A stretch of 64,000 bases of DNA from Prosthecobacter debontii (GTDB taxonomy: Bacteria > Verrucomicrobiota > Verrucomicrobiia > Chthoniobacterales > Chthoniobacteraceae), in the NCBI GenBank assembly GCA_945861385.1, contig CAMAUI010000004.1, forward strand, positions 1 through 64,000, given 5' to 3'. The number at the start of each line of letters is the position of its first letter. Position 1 is the stretch's first letter. Under the pieces are notes generated by a model, which saw only the letters and a list, made by a program, of their open reading frames with translations, made no database searches and was not told the DNA's origin. A program made the translations under genes and the position numbers. Shown here one piece after another: positions 16,817 to 25,072 of the stretch.

Positions 16817-18967
16817 ATGAGTCTTTCAGCCGATATTGCCTCGCTGCTCCGCGCCGATCATGGGGATCCTTTTGCCGTGCTGGGCCGGCATGGCGGCCGC
16901 GTGCGCGTGCTGCGTCCGGATGCGAAGGCGGTGGAGGTGCTGTGCGGCGCGGGAACATTCCCGGCGAAGAGGCTGGATGATGCGGGATTTTTCGAGGCGC
17001 GGGTGGACGCTGCGGGAAGTTACCGGCTCCGTTTCACGGCGCACAACGGCCATGTGTGGGAGGACGATGATCCTTACGCGCTGGGGCCGCTGCTCGGCGA
17101 CATTGACCAGCATCTTTTCTCGGAGGGCAACCATTGGGAACTCTGGAAGAGACTCGGCGCGCACGAGGAGACCCACGGCGGGATTCGCGGGACGGTGTTT
17201 CGCGTGTGGGCTCCGAACGCGCGCCGCGCGAGTGCCATCGGCGACTGGAATGGCTGGGACGGGCGCACGCATCCGATGCGAAAGCTGATCCCGCTGGGTG
17301 TGTGGGAAATTTTCATCCCGGCCGTGGCGGAGGGCGCGCACTACAAGTTCGAGCTGCTGGGCCACGACGGCCAGCTCCACGTGAAAAGCGACCCGTTCGC
17401 GTTTTTCAGCCAGCACGGCACGGAGACGGCGTCGCTGGTGTGGGGGCTCGGCAAGTTCAAGTGGAGCGATGCGACATGGATGGAAAAGCGGCGCACCACG
17501 GAGTGGCATCGCGAGGCGGTGAGCGCGTATGAGGTGCATCCGGGTTCGTGGCGGCGAAAGGATGGCTCGCAGTTCCTGACGTGGCGGGAGCTGGCCGATT
17601 CGCTGGTGGATTACGTCGTGGACATGGGCTTCACACACATCGAACTGATGGGCGTCGCGGAGCATCCGTTCGAGGGCTCATGGGGCTACCAGGTTACGGG
17701 CTACTTTGCACCGACCAGCCGCTACGGCAACCCGGACGACTTCCGCTTTTTCGTCAACCGCTGCCACGAGCGCGGGATCGGGGTGATCCTCGACTGGGTG
17801 CCGGGGCATTTTCCAAAGGATGCGCACGGCCTCGCGCGATTTGACGGCACCGCGCTCTACGAGCATGCCGACCCGCGGCAGGGCGAACATCAGGATTGGG
17901 GGACGCTGATTTTCAACTACGGCCGCAACGAGGTGCGGAATTTCCTGCTCGCCAACGCGCTGTTCTGGTTCGCCGAGTACCATGTGGACGGACTGCGCGT
18001 GGACGCCGTGGCCTCGATGATCTATCTCGACTACTCGCGCAGTCCGGGCGAATGGCTGCCCAACGCTTTTGGCGGTCGCGAGAACCTCGACGCGATCCAG
18101 TTTCTCAAGCGCTGCAACGAAGTCTGCTACCAGCTCCATCCCGGCATCATGACGATCGCTGAGGAGAGCACCGCATGGCCGGGTGTCTCGCGTCCCACTT
18201 TCCTCGGCGGCCTCGGCTTTGGATTCAAATGGAACATGGGCTGGATGCACGACACGCTCGATTACATGGCGAAGGATCCCCTCTTCCGCCGCTATCATCA
18301 CGGGCAGGCGACGTTCTCGCTCGTGTATGCATTCCACGAACATTTCATCCTCGTCCTCAGCCACGACGAAGTGGTGCATGGCAAGGGCTCCCTCATCAAC
18401 AAAATGCCCGGCGACGAATGGCAGCAGTTCGCAAACCTGCGCATGCTCTACGCGTGGATGTGGGCGCACCCCGGGAAAAAACTGCTCTTCATGGGCGGAG
18501 AATTCGCCCAGCGCTCCGAGTGGAGTCACGAGACGTCACTGGACTGGCACCTTCTCCATTACGGCTTCCACTCAGGCGTTCAACGGCTCGTGCAGCAGTT
18601 GAACTGCCTCTACCGCAATGAACCCGCGCTCTTCGATCAGGACGACACTTGGGAAGGCTTCGAGTGGGTTGACCTCCACGACGCCGACAACAGCGTCCTC
18701 ACCTTTCTCCGGCGCGCCCGGCATGGAACCACCGTCCTCTTTGCCATCAACGCAACGCCCGTTATCCGCGAAAACTATCGAGTGGGAGTGCCCAATGGCG
18801 GGCATTGGAGGGAAATTCTCAACACCGACAGCGAACACTACGGCGGCGGGAATATCGGCAACTTTGGCGCCGCCCGCTCCGAACCCGTCCCTTGGATGAA
18901 CCGGCCGCACTCGCTGACGATCACATTGCCCCCGCTCGCCGTGATCGCGCTCAAGGCCGAGGATTGA
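16817..18967 (+). CDS. glgB: 1,4-alpha-glucan branching enzyme
   Basis: A 716-residue GH13 glycogen branching enzyme that forms alpha-1,6 branches in glycogen. Domain order is complete: an N-terminal N1 module ('GDPFAVLGRHGG'), a CBM48 module ('VFRVWAPNARRASAIGDWNGW'), the catalytic barrel and the C-terminal beta domain. Catalytic signatures are present: nucleophile Asp in 'DGLRVDAVASM' (about residue 396), acid/base Glu in 'TIAEEST' (about 449), and 'LSHDEVVHGKGSL' with the transition-state Asp. The start at 16817 matches the family N-terminus; the frame extends to 16613 but that part is intergenic repeat. It stands alone, without other glg genes nearby. Length is normal for the family. Confidence 0.97.
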   Translation: MSLSADIASLLRADHGDPFAVLGRHGGRVRVLRPDAKAVEVLCGAGTFPAKRLDDAGFFEARVDAAGSYRLRFTAHNGHVWEDDDPYALGPLLGDIDQHLFSEGNHWELWKRLGAHEETHGGIRGTVFRVWAPNARRASAIGDWNGWDGRTHPMRKLIPLGVWEIFIPAVAEGAHYKFELLGHDGQLHVKSDPFAFFSQHGTETASLVWGLGKFKWSDATWMEKRRTTEWHREAVSAYEVHPGSWRRKDGSQFLTWRELADSLVDYVVDMGFTHIELMGVAEHPFEGSWGYQVTGYFAPTSRYGNPDDFRFFVNRCHERGIGVILDWVPGHFPKDAHGLARFDGTALYEHADPRQGEHQDWGTLIFNYGRNEVRNFLLANALFWFAEYHVDGLRVDAVASMIYLDYSRSPGEWLPNAFGGRENLDAIQFLKRCNEVCYQLHPGIMTIAEESTAWPGVSRPTFLGGLGFGFKWNMGWMHDTLDYMAKDPLFRRYHHGQATFSLVYAFHEHFILVLSHDEVVHGKGSLINKMPGDEWQQFANLRMLYAWMWAHPGKKLLFMGGEFAQRSEWSHETSLDWHLLHYGFHSGVQRLVQQLNCLYRNEPALFDQDDTWEGFEWVDLHDADNSVLTFLRRARHGTTVLFAINATPVIRENYRVGVPNGGHWREILNTDSEHYGGGNIGNFGAARSEPVPWMNRPHSLTITLPPLAVIALKAED

Positions 18968-19081
18968 CGGTGGCTTTCGTGCCGGGCTCGTCGTTCCCGA
19001 AGATTTGCCATTTTTTCGTTTGCGCTCTCTGCTTAGTGCCCTAGTTTACCCCACTCCAAACGAGTCCCAGCACCAACAACC

Positions 19082-19762
19082 ATGAAAATCCGCAAACACT
19101 CCGCCTTCACTCTCATCGAACTCCTCGTCGTCATCACCATCATCGCCATCCTCGCGGCGTTTGCTGTGCCGGCGTTCTCCGGATTTCTGGCCAAGGGCCG
19201 CATGACTGACCAGATGAGCAACGGCCGCCAGATTTTCATCGGTCTCCGGAGCTACTGTTCGGACGCCAGCCACGGCGGCAAGTTTCCGACCTACGTGGAT
19301 CCCGACGACGCAAACACGCTGATGACGTCCTCGAACGAGGCATTCGAGGCCCTGATGCCTCGCTACATTGATAACAAGAGGGTCTTTTTCAACAAGAACT
19401 CCAACTGGTGTAAGCCGCAGCCAAGCACTAGTGAGACCCAATACAAGGTGCTCGCCGGGGAAAACGACTGGGTGTACGTCCGCGGCCTCACTGACTCGGC
19501 ATCGTCGAACTGGCCGATTCTTGCAAATGCGTTTTCGCCAGAAACGAAAACCTACGTCAAGGGCTCAGGCGAAAAGGGCGGTGTGTGGAAGGGTGCAAAC
19601 GCGGTTGTCGTCTATGCAGGCGGCAGCGCCGAGATCGCTGAAACAAAGGAGCAGGGCGATGTTTATATGGTCAAACGAGTGGACCAGCCGACCATGAACG
19701 CCTTCGAGAAGGACGACAGTTGGCTCGCGGGCGACGAGATCGAAGTCATTTATCCGAAGTAA
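19082..19762 (+). CDS. type II secretion/pilin-like pseudopilin
   Basis: A 226-residue protein with a class III prepilin leader: short basic MKIRKHSA followed by 'FTLIELLVVITIIAILAAFA'. Residue -1 is Ala instead of the more usual Gly, a variant common in this phylum, and the key Glu at +5 is present. The globular part has an 'NGRQIFIGLRSYCSDA' helix and calcium-pseudopilin-like features such as 'AGGSAEIAE'. Verrucomicrobiota encode many such H/G-type pseudopilins outside secretion operons. The leader 'CAGCACCAACAACC' directly before the ATG lacks a Shine-Dalgarno sequence. A strong terminator follows, so it is probably monocistronic. Confidence 0.9.
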   Translation: MKIRKHSAFTLIELLVVITIIAILAAFAVPAFSGFLAKGRMTDQMSNGRQIFIGLRSYCSDASHGGKFPTYVDPDDANTLMTSSNEAFEALMPRYIDNKRVFFNKNSNWCKPQPSTSETQYKVLAGENDWVYVRGLTDSASSNWPILANAFSPETKTYVKGSGEKGGVWKGANAVVVYAGGSAEIAETKEQGDVYMVKRVDQPTMNAFEKDDSWLAGDEIEVIYPK

Positions 19763-19787
19763 TTCGCAGGCCACGATTCCAGAAAAG

Positions 19788-19821
19788 CCGCCGGTCTCCA
19801 TTGTGGACCGGCGGTTTTTTT
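19788..19821 (+). terminator. rho-independent terminator
   Basis: Perfect stem CCGCCGGTC / GACCGGCGG followed by seven T. It lies 26 bp after the pseudopilin stop, between convergent genes. Confidence 0.92.
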
Positions 19822-19846
19822 GCACCTGTGCGTCAGCCGCTCCGGA

Positions 19847-21268
19847 TCACTCGCCAGGCTTTCGCGGTCCGCGGAGTCTGTCGGCACTCTCTTTCACAAC
19901 GGTTGACCTTACTTTCCCATCGTGAAATTCCGTCACGAGCGTACACCCTGCGACAGCATCCTTGGACGAGCGGATCAAGCGGCCATCGGCATCCATGGTC
20001 ACGCTGTACCCGCGACGCAGCGTGTGGCGCGGCGAGAGCAAGCGGAGCATCCCGGACACGCGAGTCAGTTGCTCGCGCCGCCACGCGGCGGATCGCTGAA
20101 TCCCAGCGCCCATCCGCAACGAGAGACCCGCAAGACCTGCGCGATACAGCGCAATCTGCTGCTCCGGCCTGAAGTGGCGCAGCGCCGCCGCAGCACCGGA
20201 AAATAACGCGCGCAGTTCCGCCATTCGATCCTCCACCGAATGACGCATCGCCTGCTCCGCGGAATCCAGCCGCTGCGCGCACTGCTCGATCCGGATTCCC
20301 GGCTCACGGAACAAAGCGCTCCGGGCCAGCGAAGCGATCCGCATTTTCGCCGACTCCGTTGCACCGAGTGCTTCCCGGCGGAGAAATGCCGAGATCTGCT
20401 CCAGTTTCGCGAATAATTCGGCGCTGTCGGGCGCGATCAATTCTGCCGCCGCACTTGGCGTCGGCGCGCGCAGATCCGCCGCAAAGTCCGCGATGGTAAA
20501 ATCAATCTCATGCCCCACCGCCGACACCACCGGGACCGGAAAATTCACAATCGCCCGCGCAAGCTGCTCGTCATTGAACTCCCACAAATCCTCGATGCTT
20601 CCCCCGCCCCTCGCCAGCACCACCACATCCACCGGCGCGTCAATCCGCCGCAGATCCTCCATCGCCGCAATGATCTCCGCCGCCGCGCCACCGCCCTGCA
20701 CGCGCGCGGGGCTCACGATCACGCGCAGCCAGGGCGCGCGCCGGGCCAGGATGTTCAGCATGTCCCGCAGCGCGGCACCGGTCGGCGACGTGACAATTCC
20801 CACCGCACGGGGAAACTCCGGCAACACGCGCTTCCGCGCCGGGTCGAACAATCCCTCCGCCGAGAGCCTCCGCTTCAACGCGTCAAACTTCGCTTGCAGC
20901 AGCCCCGCGCCCGCAGCCTGAACGCTGCTCACATTGAGCTGGTACTGTCCGCGGGCTTCGTACACCGTCAGGCGTCCCCTCGCCTGCACCTGCATCCCGT
21001 CCTGCAGCGCGACTCCTCTCCGTCCAGCTGTTCCCCGCGCAAACATCACACACGCGATCTGCGACTCCGCGTCCTTCAGGGTGAAATACTGATGCCCGCT
21101 CGCCTGCCGGCGGAAATTCGACACCTCCCCCTCCACGCACACTTCATCGAACGCGGACTCAATCACCCCGCGCACTACTTTCGTCACCTCCGACACGCTG
21201 AAAACGCGCGGCTGAGCGGGTGGCAGGGGCCCGGGTATGTCGAAGAGATCTGGCATCTCAGTTGTCAC
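19847..21268 (-). CDS. xseA: exodeoxyribonuclease VII large subunit
   Basis: A 473-residue XseA, the large subunit of the single-strand-specific exonuclease VII. The N-terminal OB-fold ('VFSVSEVTKVVRGVIES', 'VEGEVSNFRRQASGHQYFTL') is followed by the catalytic region: 'RRLSAEGLFDPARKRVLP', 'VGIVTSPTGAALRDMLNIL', 'DVVVLARGGGSIEDLWEFND' and 'VSAVGHEIDFTIADFAAD'. The extended helical C-terminal part ends with 'LLSPRHTLRRGYSV'. The start at 21268 overlaps the end of glcF by 11 bp; an in-frame Met at 21256 lies just after the glcF stop. No xseB is seen next to it. Confidence 0.95.
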   Translation of the reverse strand: MTTEMPDLFDIPGPLPPAQPRVFSVSEVTKVVRGVIESAFDEVCVEGEVSNFRRQASGHQYFTLKDAESQIACVMFARGTAGRRGVALQDGMQVQARGRLTVYEARGQYQLNVSSVQAAGAGLLQAKFDALKRRLSAEGLFDPARKRVLPEFPRAVGIVTSPTGAALRDMLNILARRAPWLRVIVSPARVQGGGAAAEIIAAMEDLRRIDAPVDVVVLARGGGSIEDLWEFNDEQLARAIVNFPVPVVSAVGHEIDFTIADFAADLRAPTPSAAAELIAPDSAELFAKLEQISAFLRREALGATESAKMRIASLARSALFREPGIRIEQCAQRLDSAEQAMRHSVEDRMAELRALFSGAAAALRHFRPEQQIALYRAGLAGLSLRMGAGIQRSAAWRREQLTRVSGMLRLLSPRHTLRRGYSVTMDADGRLIRSSKDAVAGCTLVTEFHDGKVRSTVVKESADRLRGPRKPGE

Positions 21269-22622
21269 CGCGATACGCCCGCGCGAGCAACGTCATCGGG
21301 TGCGCGACCTCAACCTCCACGCCGTGCATCCGCACCCCTGCCTCGAGTTGCACCGAGCACCCCGGATTCCCGTTCGCCACGCAGCTTGCGCCGGTTTTTC
21401 CGATGTTCGCCATCTTTCGTTCCAGCAGCTTCATGCTCATCTCCGGCTGCGTGATATTGTACACACCCGCGCTCCCGCAGCACCAGCCTGCCTCCGGAAG
21501 CTCCACCAGCTTCAGCCCCGGGATCAGCTTCAGCAGGTCACGCGGCTGCCTTGTGATTTTTTGGCCGTGGCAAAGGTGGCAGCTCTCGTGATAGGTCACC
21601 TCCACATCCCTGCCGTCCACCGCAAGCGAGTGCGACGGTCTCGCCGGACCGAGCGCGAAAAGGAATTCGTGGATGTCCTTCACCTTCACGCTCCACTGCC
21701 GCGCGCGCGCAGCGTAGGCGGGATCATCGTGGAGCAGATGGTCGTAGTGCTTCAGGTGCGAGCCGCAGCCGCCCGCGTTCGTCACGATCGCATCGAGTTC
21801 CGCGAGCGGGCCCGCACTCCGTTCCATCGCATCAATGTTCCGGCGCGCCATTTCGCGCGCCGTTTCCAGCTCACCGTTGTGCCCGTGCAGCGAGCCGCAG
21901 CAATGCTGCGAGCGCGGCGTCACCACCTCGCAGCCGTTTGCGAGCAGCACGTCCACCGTGTCGCGGTTCACATGTGAATACGTGAGATCCTGCACGCACC
22001 CGGTCAGCATCCCCACGCGCGCACGCATGTGATCCGGCGTCTCGATTTCCGATATCAGATTGTCGGAAAAATCGGGGCGGATTCGCGGGGCGAGCGGCTC
22101 CAGTTCGCGCAGCGACCTGGGGGCCAGGCGCATCAAGCCGAGCCGTCTCACCAGGCTTTCGGCCCCGCTCGCCTGGTAAATCCATATCACCCGGCCGATC
22201 AGCCGCAGCAGCCACGGACGTGTGAAAACACCGCGCAGCAACACGCTCCGGATCCAGTTTCGCTTTTCCGTGTTCAGCACGCCGGCGCGCTCGATGTCCG
22301 CGCGCGCCACCTCGAACATCTCCGTGTAATTCACCCCCGCCGGGCACGCTGTCTCGCATGCGAGACAGCCCAGGCAGAAGTACATCTCGTCCCCAAACGT
22401 CTGCGTGATGTCGAGGCGGCCCTCCGCCACATGCTTCATGAGCTGGATGCGCCCGCGGGGACTGTGGCGCTCCAGCTTCGTCGCATCGTACGTCGGGCAC
22501 GTCGGCAGGCACAGCCCGCAATGAATGCACTGCGAGATCACTTTGAAATCGAGATCCCGCAAATACATAGGCTTCGCGCCAGGCGCGGCGGGCAATGGAG
22601 CGGCGAAAGTCGGTGGATGCAT
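21258..22622 (-). CDS. glcF: glycolate oxidase iron-sulfur subunit
   Basis: A protein of about 454 residues with two N-terminal [4Fe-4S] motifs, 'CIHCGLCLPTCP' and 'CLGCLACETACP'. Two CCG domains follow: 'GCVQDLTYSHVNRDTV' with 'HCCGSLHGHNG', and 'YHESCHLCHGQKI' with 'GWCCGSAGVYNI'. It passes electrons from glycolate oxidation to the respiratory chain as part of the GlcDEF complex. glcD and glcE are not adjacent here. The start at 22622 fits the family; the frame extends upstream to 22757 but that overlaps the divergent gene. It is probably co-transcribed with xseA. Confidence 0.93.
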   Translation of the reverse strand: MHPPTFAAPLPAAPGAKPMYLRDLDFKVISQCIHCGLCLPTCPTYDATKLERHSPRGRIQLMKHVAEGRLDITQTFGDEMYFCLGCLACETACPAGVNYTEMFEVARADIERAGVLNTEKRNWIRSVLLRGVFTRPWLLRLIGRVIWIYQASGAESLVRRLGLMRLAPRSLRELEPLAPRIRPDFSDNLISEIETPDHMRARVGMLTGCVQDLTYSHVNRDTVDVLLANGCEVVTPRSQHCCGSLHGHNGELETAREMARRNIDAMERSAGPLAELDAIVTNAGGCGSHLKHYDHLLHDDPAYAARARQWSVKVKDIHEFLFALGPARPSHSLAVDGRDVEVTYHESCHLCHGQKITRQPRDLLKLIPGLKLVELPEAGWCCGSAGVYNITQPEMSMKLLERKMANIGKTGASCVANGNPGCSVQLEAGVRMHGVEVEVAHPMTLLARAYRGDN

Positions 22623-22712
22623 CAGCCTCCGCAGCGTGCGCGAACCGGAGCCAGCGCCGCAAGTGCCGACTTTCCACTCGCATCCCCCGCTTTGCTGCGC
22701 GCTAATTCCCCG

Positions 22713-23369
22713 GTGCTCTTCGACTGTCTCATCCAGATCCGCGATCCTGAACCGCACAGCGCCGCGCTCAACATGGCGCTCGACGAAACCCTCCTTGCCA
22801 CTGCAAGCGAGCCGCTCGTGCGTGTCTATCGCTGGATAAAACCCGCCGTCTCATTCGGGTATTTCGGAAAATACACCCCAGTCGCAGCGGCGTGGCCAGA
22901 CTGCGAAATCGTCCGGCGCATGACCGGCGGAGGAATCGTCGAACACGGAACAGACATCACCTACACGCACATCATCCCCGCTGCGCATCCATCCGCGCAG
23001 CGCGGCGCGCGCCGGAGCTATCGCGCGATTCATTCCGCTCTCGCCGACTGGCTCCAGCAGCGCGGCATCGCCGCATCTCTCGCCAGTGCGCCGGCGGGCC
23101 GGGGCGGCGGCATCTGCTTCCAGGACGCCGCCGAATCGGACGTGGTCAGCGCCGGACGCAAGCTCGCCGGAGCAGCCCAGCGCCGGACGCGGCACGGAAC
23201 CCTGCACCAAGGCAGCATGCAAGGAATTCCCGGAGAATGGCGGGCGACGCTCGCCACCGCGTTTGCCAGTCACATCGAATCGCGAGACTTCACCCCCGCG
23301 GAGATCGAGACCGCGCGGAGACTGGCCTCGGAAAAGTACGCCACAGCCGCGTGGACACAGCGCGTATAA
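22713..23369 (+). CDS. lipoate-protein ligase A / octanoyltransferase-like protein
   Basis: A protein of about 218 residues of the BPL/LplA/LipB catalytic fold. Diagnostic motifs are 'VRRMTGGGIVEHGTDITYTH' (the RRxxGGG substrate loop) and 'AGRKLAGAAQRRTRHGTLHQ' with the conserved Lys. It attaches lipoyl or octanoyl groups to 2-oxoacid dehydrogenase or GcvH domains. The small C-terminal LplA domain is absent, so a LipM/LplJ-like or catalytic-domain-only form is likely. A GTG at 22713 ('VLFDCLIQIRDPEPH') is the best start; no ATG precedes the first conserved region. It is divergent from glcF, with a 90-bp gap holding both promoters. Confidence 0.82.
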   Translation: MLFDCLIQIRDPEPHSAALNMALDETLLATASEPLVRVYRWIKPAVSFGYFGKYTPVAAAWPDCEIVRRMTGGGIVEHGTDITYTHIIPAAHPSAQRGARRSYRAIHSALADWLQQRGIAASLASAPAGRGGGICFQDAAESDVVSAGRKLAGAAQRRTRHGTLHQGSMQGIPGEWRATLATAFASHIESRDFTPAEIETARRLASEKYATAAWTQRV

Positions 23370-23390
23370 GATGCCCGCACATTTCACCGC

Positions 23391-23543
23391 ATGAAATCCG
23401 GCCCCGCACTCCGCACTGCCATTGGCCTGCTCATCTTTTGCGCGATCCTCTACCTCGGCGCGATGTGGCTCGAATCCAAGGCTGATTCCATCAAGGCCAG
23501 GCTCAAAAAATCACCTCCGCCTGCCGCCGGTGCTGGAAAATAG
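23391..23543 (+). CDS. single-membrane-span small protein
   Basis: A 50-residue ORF beginning MKSGPALRTAIGLLIFCAIL with one transmembrane helix (about residues 9-24), then a charged segment 'ESKADSIKARLKK' and a Pro/Ala/Gly tail. It starts 21 bp after the ligase-like gene and ends before tRNA-Pro. It has a protein-like pattern but belongs to no family I know. It is too short for certainty. Confidence 0.5.
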   Translation: MKSGPALRTAIGLLIFCAILYLGAMWLESKADSIKARLKKSPPPAAGAGK

Positions 23544-23601
23544 CCGCAAGAATACGTTGACCCCGCGGCAGTGCTGCGCTTTATACGCCGCTCCTTGAGT
23601 G

Positions 23602-23678
23602 CGGGCTGTGGCTCAGCTTGGTAGAGCGCTTCGTTCGGGACGAAGAGGCCGCGGGTTCGAATCCCGCCAGCCCGACCA
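23602..23678 (+). tRNA. tRNA-Pro (CGG)
   Basis: A complete 77-base cloverleaf. The acceptor stem CGGGCTG/CAGCCCG is perfect, the anticodon arm is CTTCG-TTCGGGA-CGAAG with anticodon CGG, the T-loop is TTCGAAT, and CCA is encoded. Confidence 0.97.
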
Positions 23679-23772
23679 TATCCGCCGGTCACTTGCCGTG
23701 GTGGGACAACCGCTGGCAAAGACTCTCAGCAGGCAACAATTGCCTGTTCTCCCTGCCGAGTATCGGGGGAGC

Positions 23773-23810
23773 GCGGCCATCCTGGCCGCAGCAGCCGGCA
23801 TCCTGCCGGC
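23773..23810. repeat. tandem REP-like hairpins
   Basis: Two adjacent perfect 7-bp hairpins share the loop TCC: GCGGCCA-TCC-TGGCCGC and GCCGGCA-TCC-TGCCGGC, separated by AGCA. The stems differ in sequence but both pair fully, suggesting selection for structure. They lie between tRNA-Pro and the LRR gene. Confidence 0.65.
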
Positions 23811-23873
23811 GACTGGGTTGCGCGTTCCGAGCAACGGCCCCGTTCCACGTCCGCGCGCCCCAAATAGCCCGCG

Positions 23874-24494
23874 CTACGGCGGCGGGGTGAGGGTGCCGTC
23901 GGGGAAGCGGATGGTGGCGTTCGGCAACGCAGCAGCCAGCTCGCGCAGGGCCGCGGCAGGGATGCCGGGGCAACCGCGGAGGTAGAGCTCTTTCAGGGCG
24001 GTGAGGCCCTTGAGGCCGTCCACGTTCCGCAGGCCGGGGCAATTGGCGAGTCGGAGCCCTTGCAGGGCGGTGAGCCCCTTGATGCCGTCCACGTTTTGCA
24101 GGCCGGGGCAATAGTGGAGCCAGAGCACTTGCAGCGCGGTGAGCCCCTCCAGCGCGTCCACGTTTTTACATCCATCAGCGGTCAGGATCGTCGGATCGAG
24201 GCGGTGGATCAGGCTACGGTAGGGCGTGAGGTCGGGGACTTCCCCGAGATCGAGTCGCCGGTGGCTCGTCCACGTCTCCTTGCGGAACGCATTGTGCCAG
24301 TCCTCGCTCATCGCATCGAATGGATCCTGTCTCTCCTGCCACTGGAACCCCGCCGCCACCGCCTCGCGGATGTCGGCGGCCTGGTTGTGCTGGCACCACT
24401 TGAGCAATGCGTAGGCAGCCGCCAACACGACGGTGAGCAGGATGCACAGGCACCATTTGCGCACCCAGCGTTTCAATGCGGTTTGCCAACCCAT
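23874..24494 (-). CDS. membrane-anchored leucine-rich-repeat protein
   Basis: A 206-residue protein. Residues about 15-33 are a membrane anchor ('CLCILLTVVLAAAYALLKW'). The C-terminal half has three tandem 24-residue leucine-rich repeats of the form 'NVDGLKGLTALQxLxLxxCP', encoded by near-identical 72-bp units. A partial fourth repeat ('GIPAAALRELAAALPNATI') ends the array. The middle segment 'WHNAFRKETW' is not recognised. Such bacterial LRR proteins mediate protein interactions; no partner is evident. The repeat units could expand or contract by slippage. It lies between two tRNA genes. Confidence 0.78.
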   Translation of the reverse strand: MGWQTALKRWVRKWCLCILLTVVLAAAYALLKWCQHNQAADIREAVAAGFQWQERQDPFDAMSEDWHNAFRKETWTSHRRLDLGEVPDLTPYRSLIHRLDPTILTADGCKNVDALEGLTALQVLWLHYCPGLQNVDGIKGLTALQGLRLANCPGLRNVDGLKGLTALKELYLRGCPGIPAAALRELAAALPNATIRFPDGTLTPPP

Positions 24495-24595
24495 GACGCC
24501 CGCCCTTTACCCCACACGGGGCGGATGAGGAAGCGGGAATGTGGCGGGCGGGGACGCTGGCAGATGATCCGCCGCACCAGTCGGCGGGAGGAAGC

Positions 24596-24670
24596 TGGAG
24601 CCAGTGAAGGGATTCGAACCCTTGACCTGACGATTACGAATCGTCTGCTCTACCCCTGAGCTACACTGGC
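24596..24670 (-). tRNA. tRNA-Thr (CGT)
   Basis: A complete 75-base cloverleaf on the minus strand. The acceptor stem is GCCAGTG/CACTGGC, the anticodon arm GACGA-TTCGTAA-TCGTC has anticodon CGT, the T-arm is GGGTTCGAATCCC, and CCA is encoded. Confidence 0.97.
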
Positions 24671-24743
24671 TTGAAAACGGGCGGGCTATATCGGCGGATG
24701 GGGCGCGGTTGGCAAGGGCTTTGTCCGGCTACTTCGGGCCGTG

Positions 24744-25072
24744 GGTGTGATTGAATGTGAGTCCGCGATTTGAACCCCGGGGTTCCCCAATGCGGGGTGC
24801 GCGTACCCATCACCATCCGCATGACTATGCGGACGGGCAGGCTGCATGGGGCTACCCCTCCGGGGTAGATTCGTCTCTCTCGCGTTACCGGGGGTCTGAG
24901 ACCCCCGGCTATTCATGGGGAACCGCTCTGCGGTTCGGAACAATGTAGAAACTCCAGCCCACAGGCTTACGCCACCGCAATTTTCTTACCTCCCTCCGGG
25001 ACACTCGGTGCCGACCGCTTTGCACAATGCCGGGTTTCGCCTCGCAATCGCGGACTCACATTTAATCACACC
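24744..25072. repeat. 329-bp element bounded by 27-bp inverted repeats
   Basis: The left end (24744-24770) and the right end (25046-25072, reverse complement) share 27 bases with one mismatch, including the core AATGTGAGTCCGCGATT. The right arm covers the last codons and stop of speA. The interior holds several GC-rich palindromes (for example CCGGGGGTCTGAGACCCCCGG) and no credible gene. This fills the gap between tRNA-Thr and speA. Confidence 0.75.

Noticed and set aside
23689-24111. 140-residue ORF overlapping the LRR gene in another frame
   Set aside because: It is an Arg/Pro-rich shadow of the LRR repeats and of the tandem hairpins.
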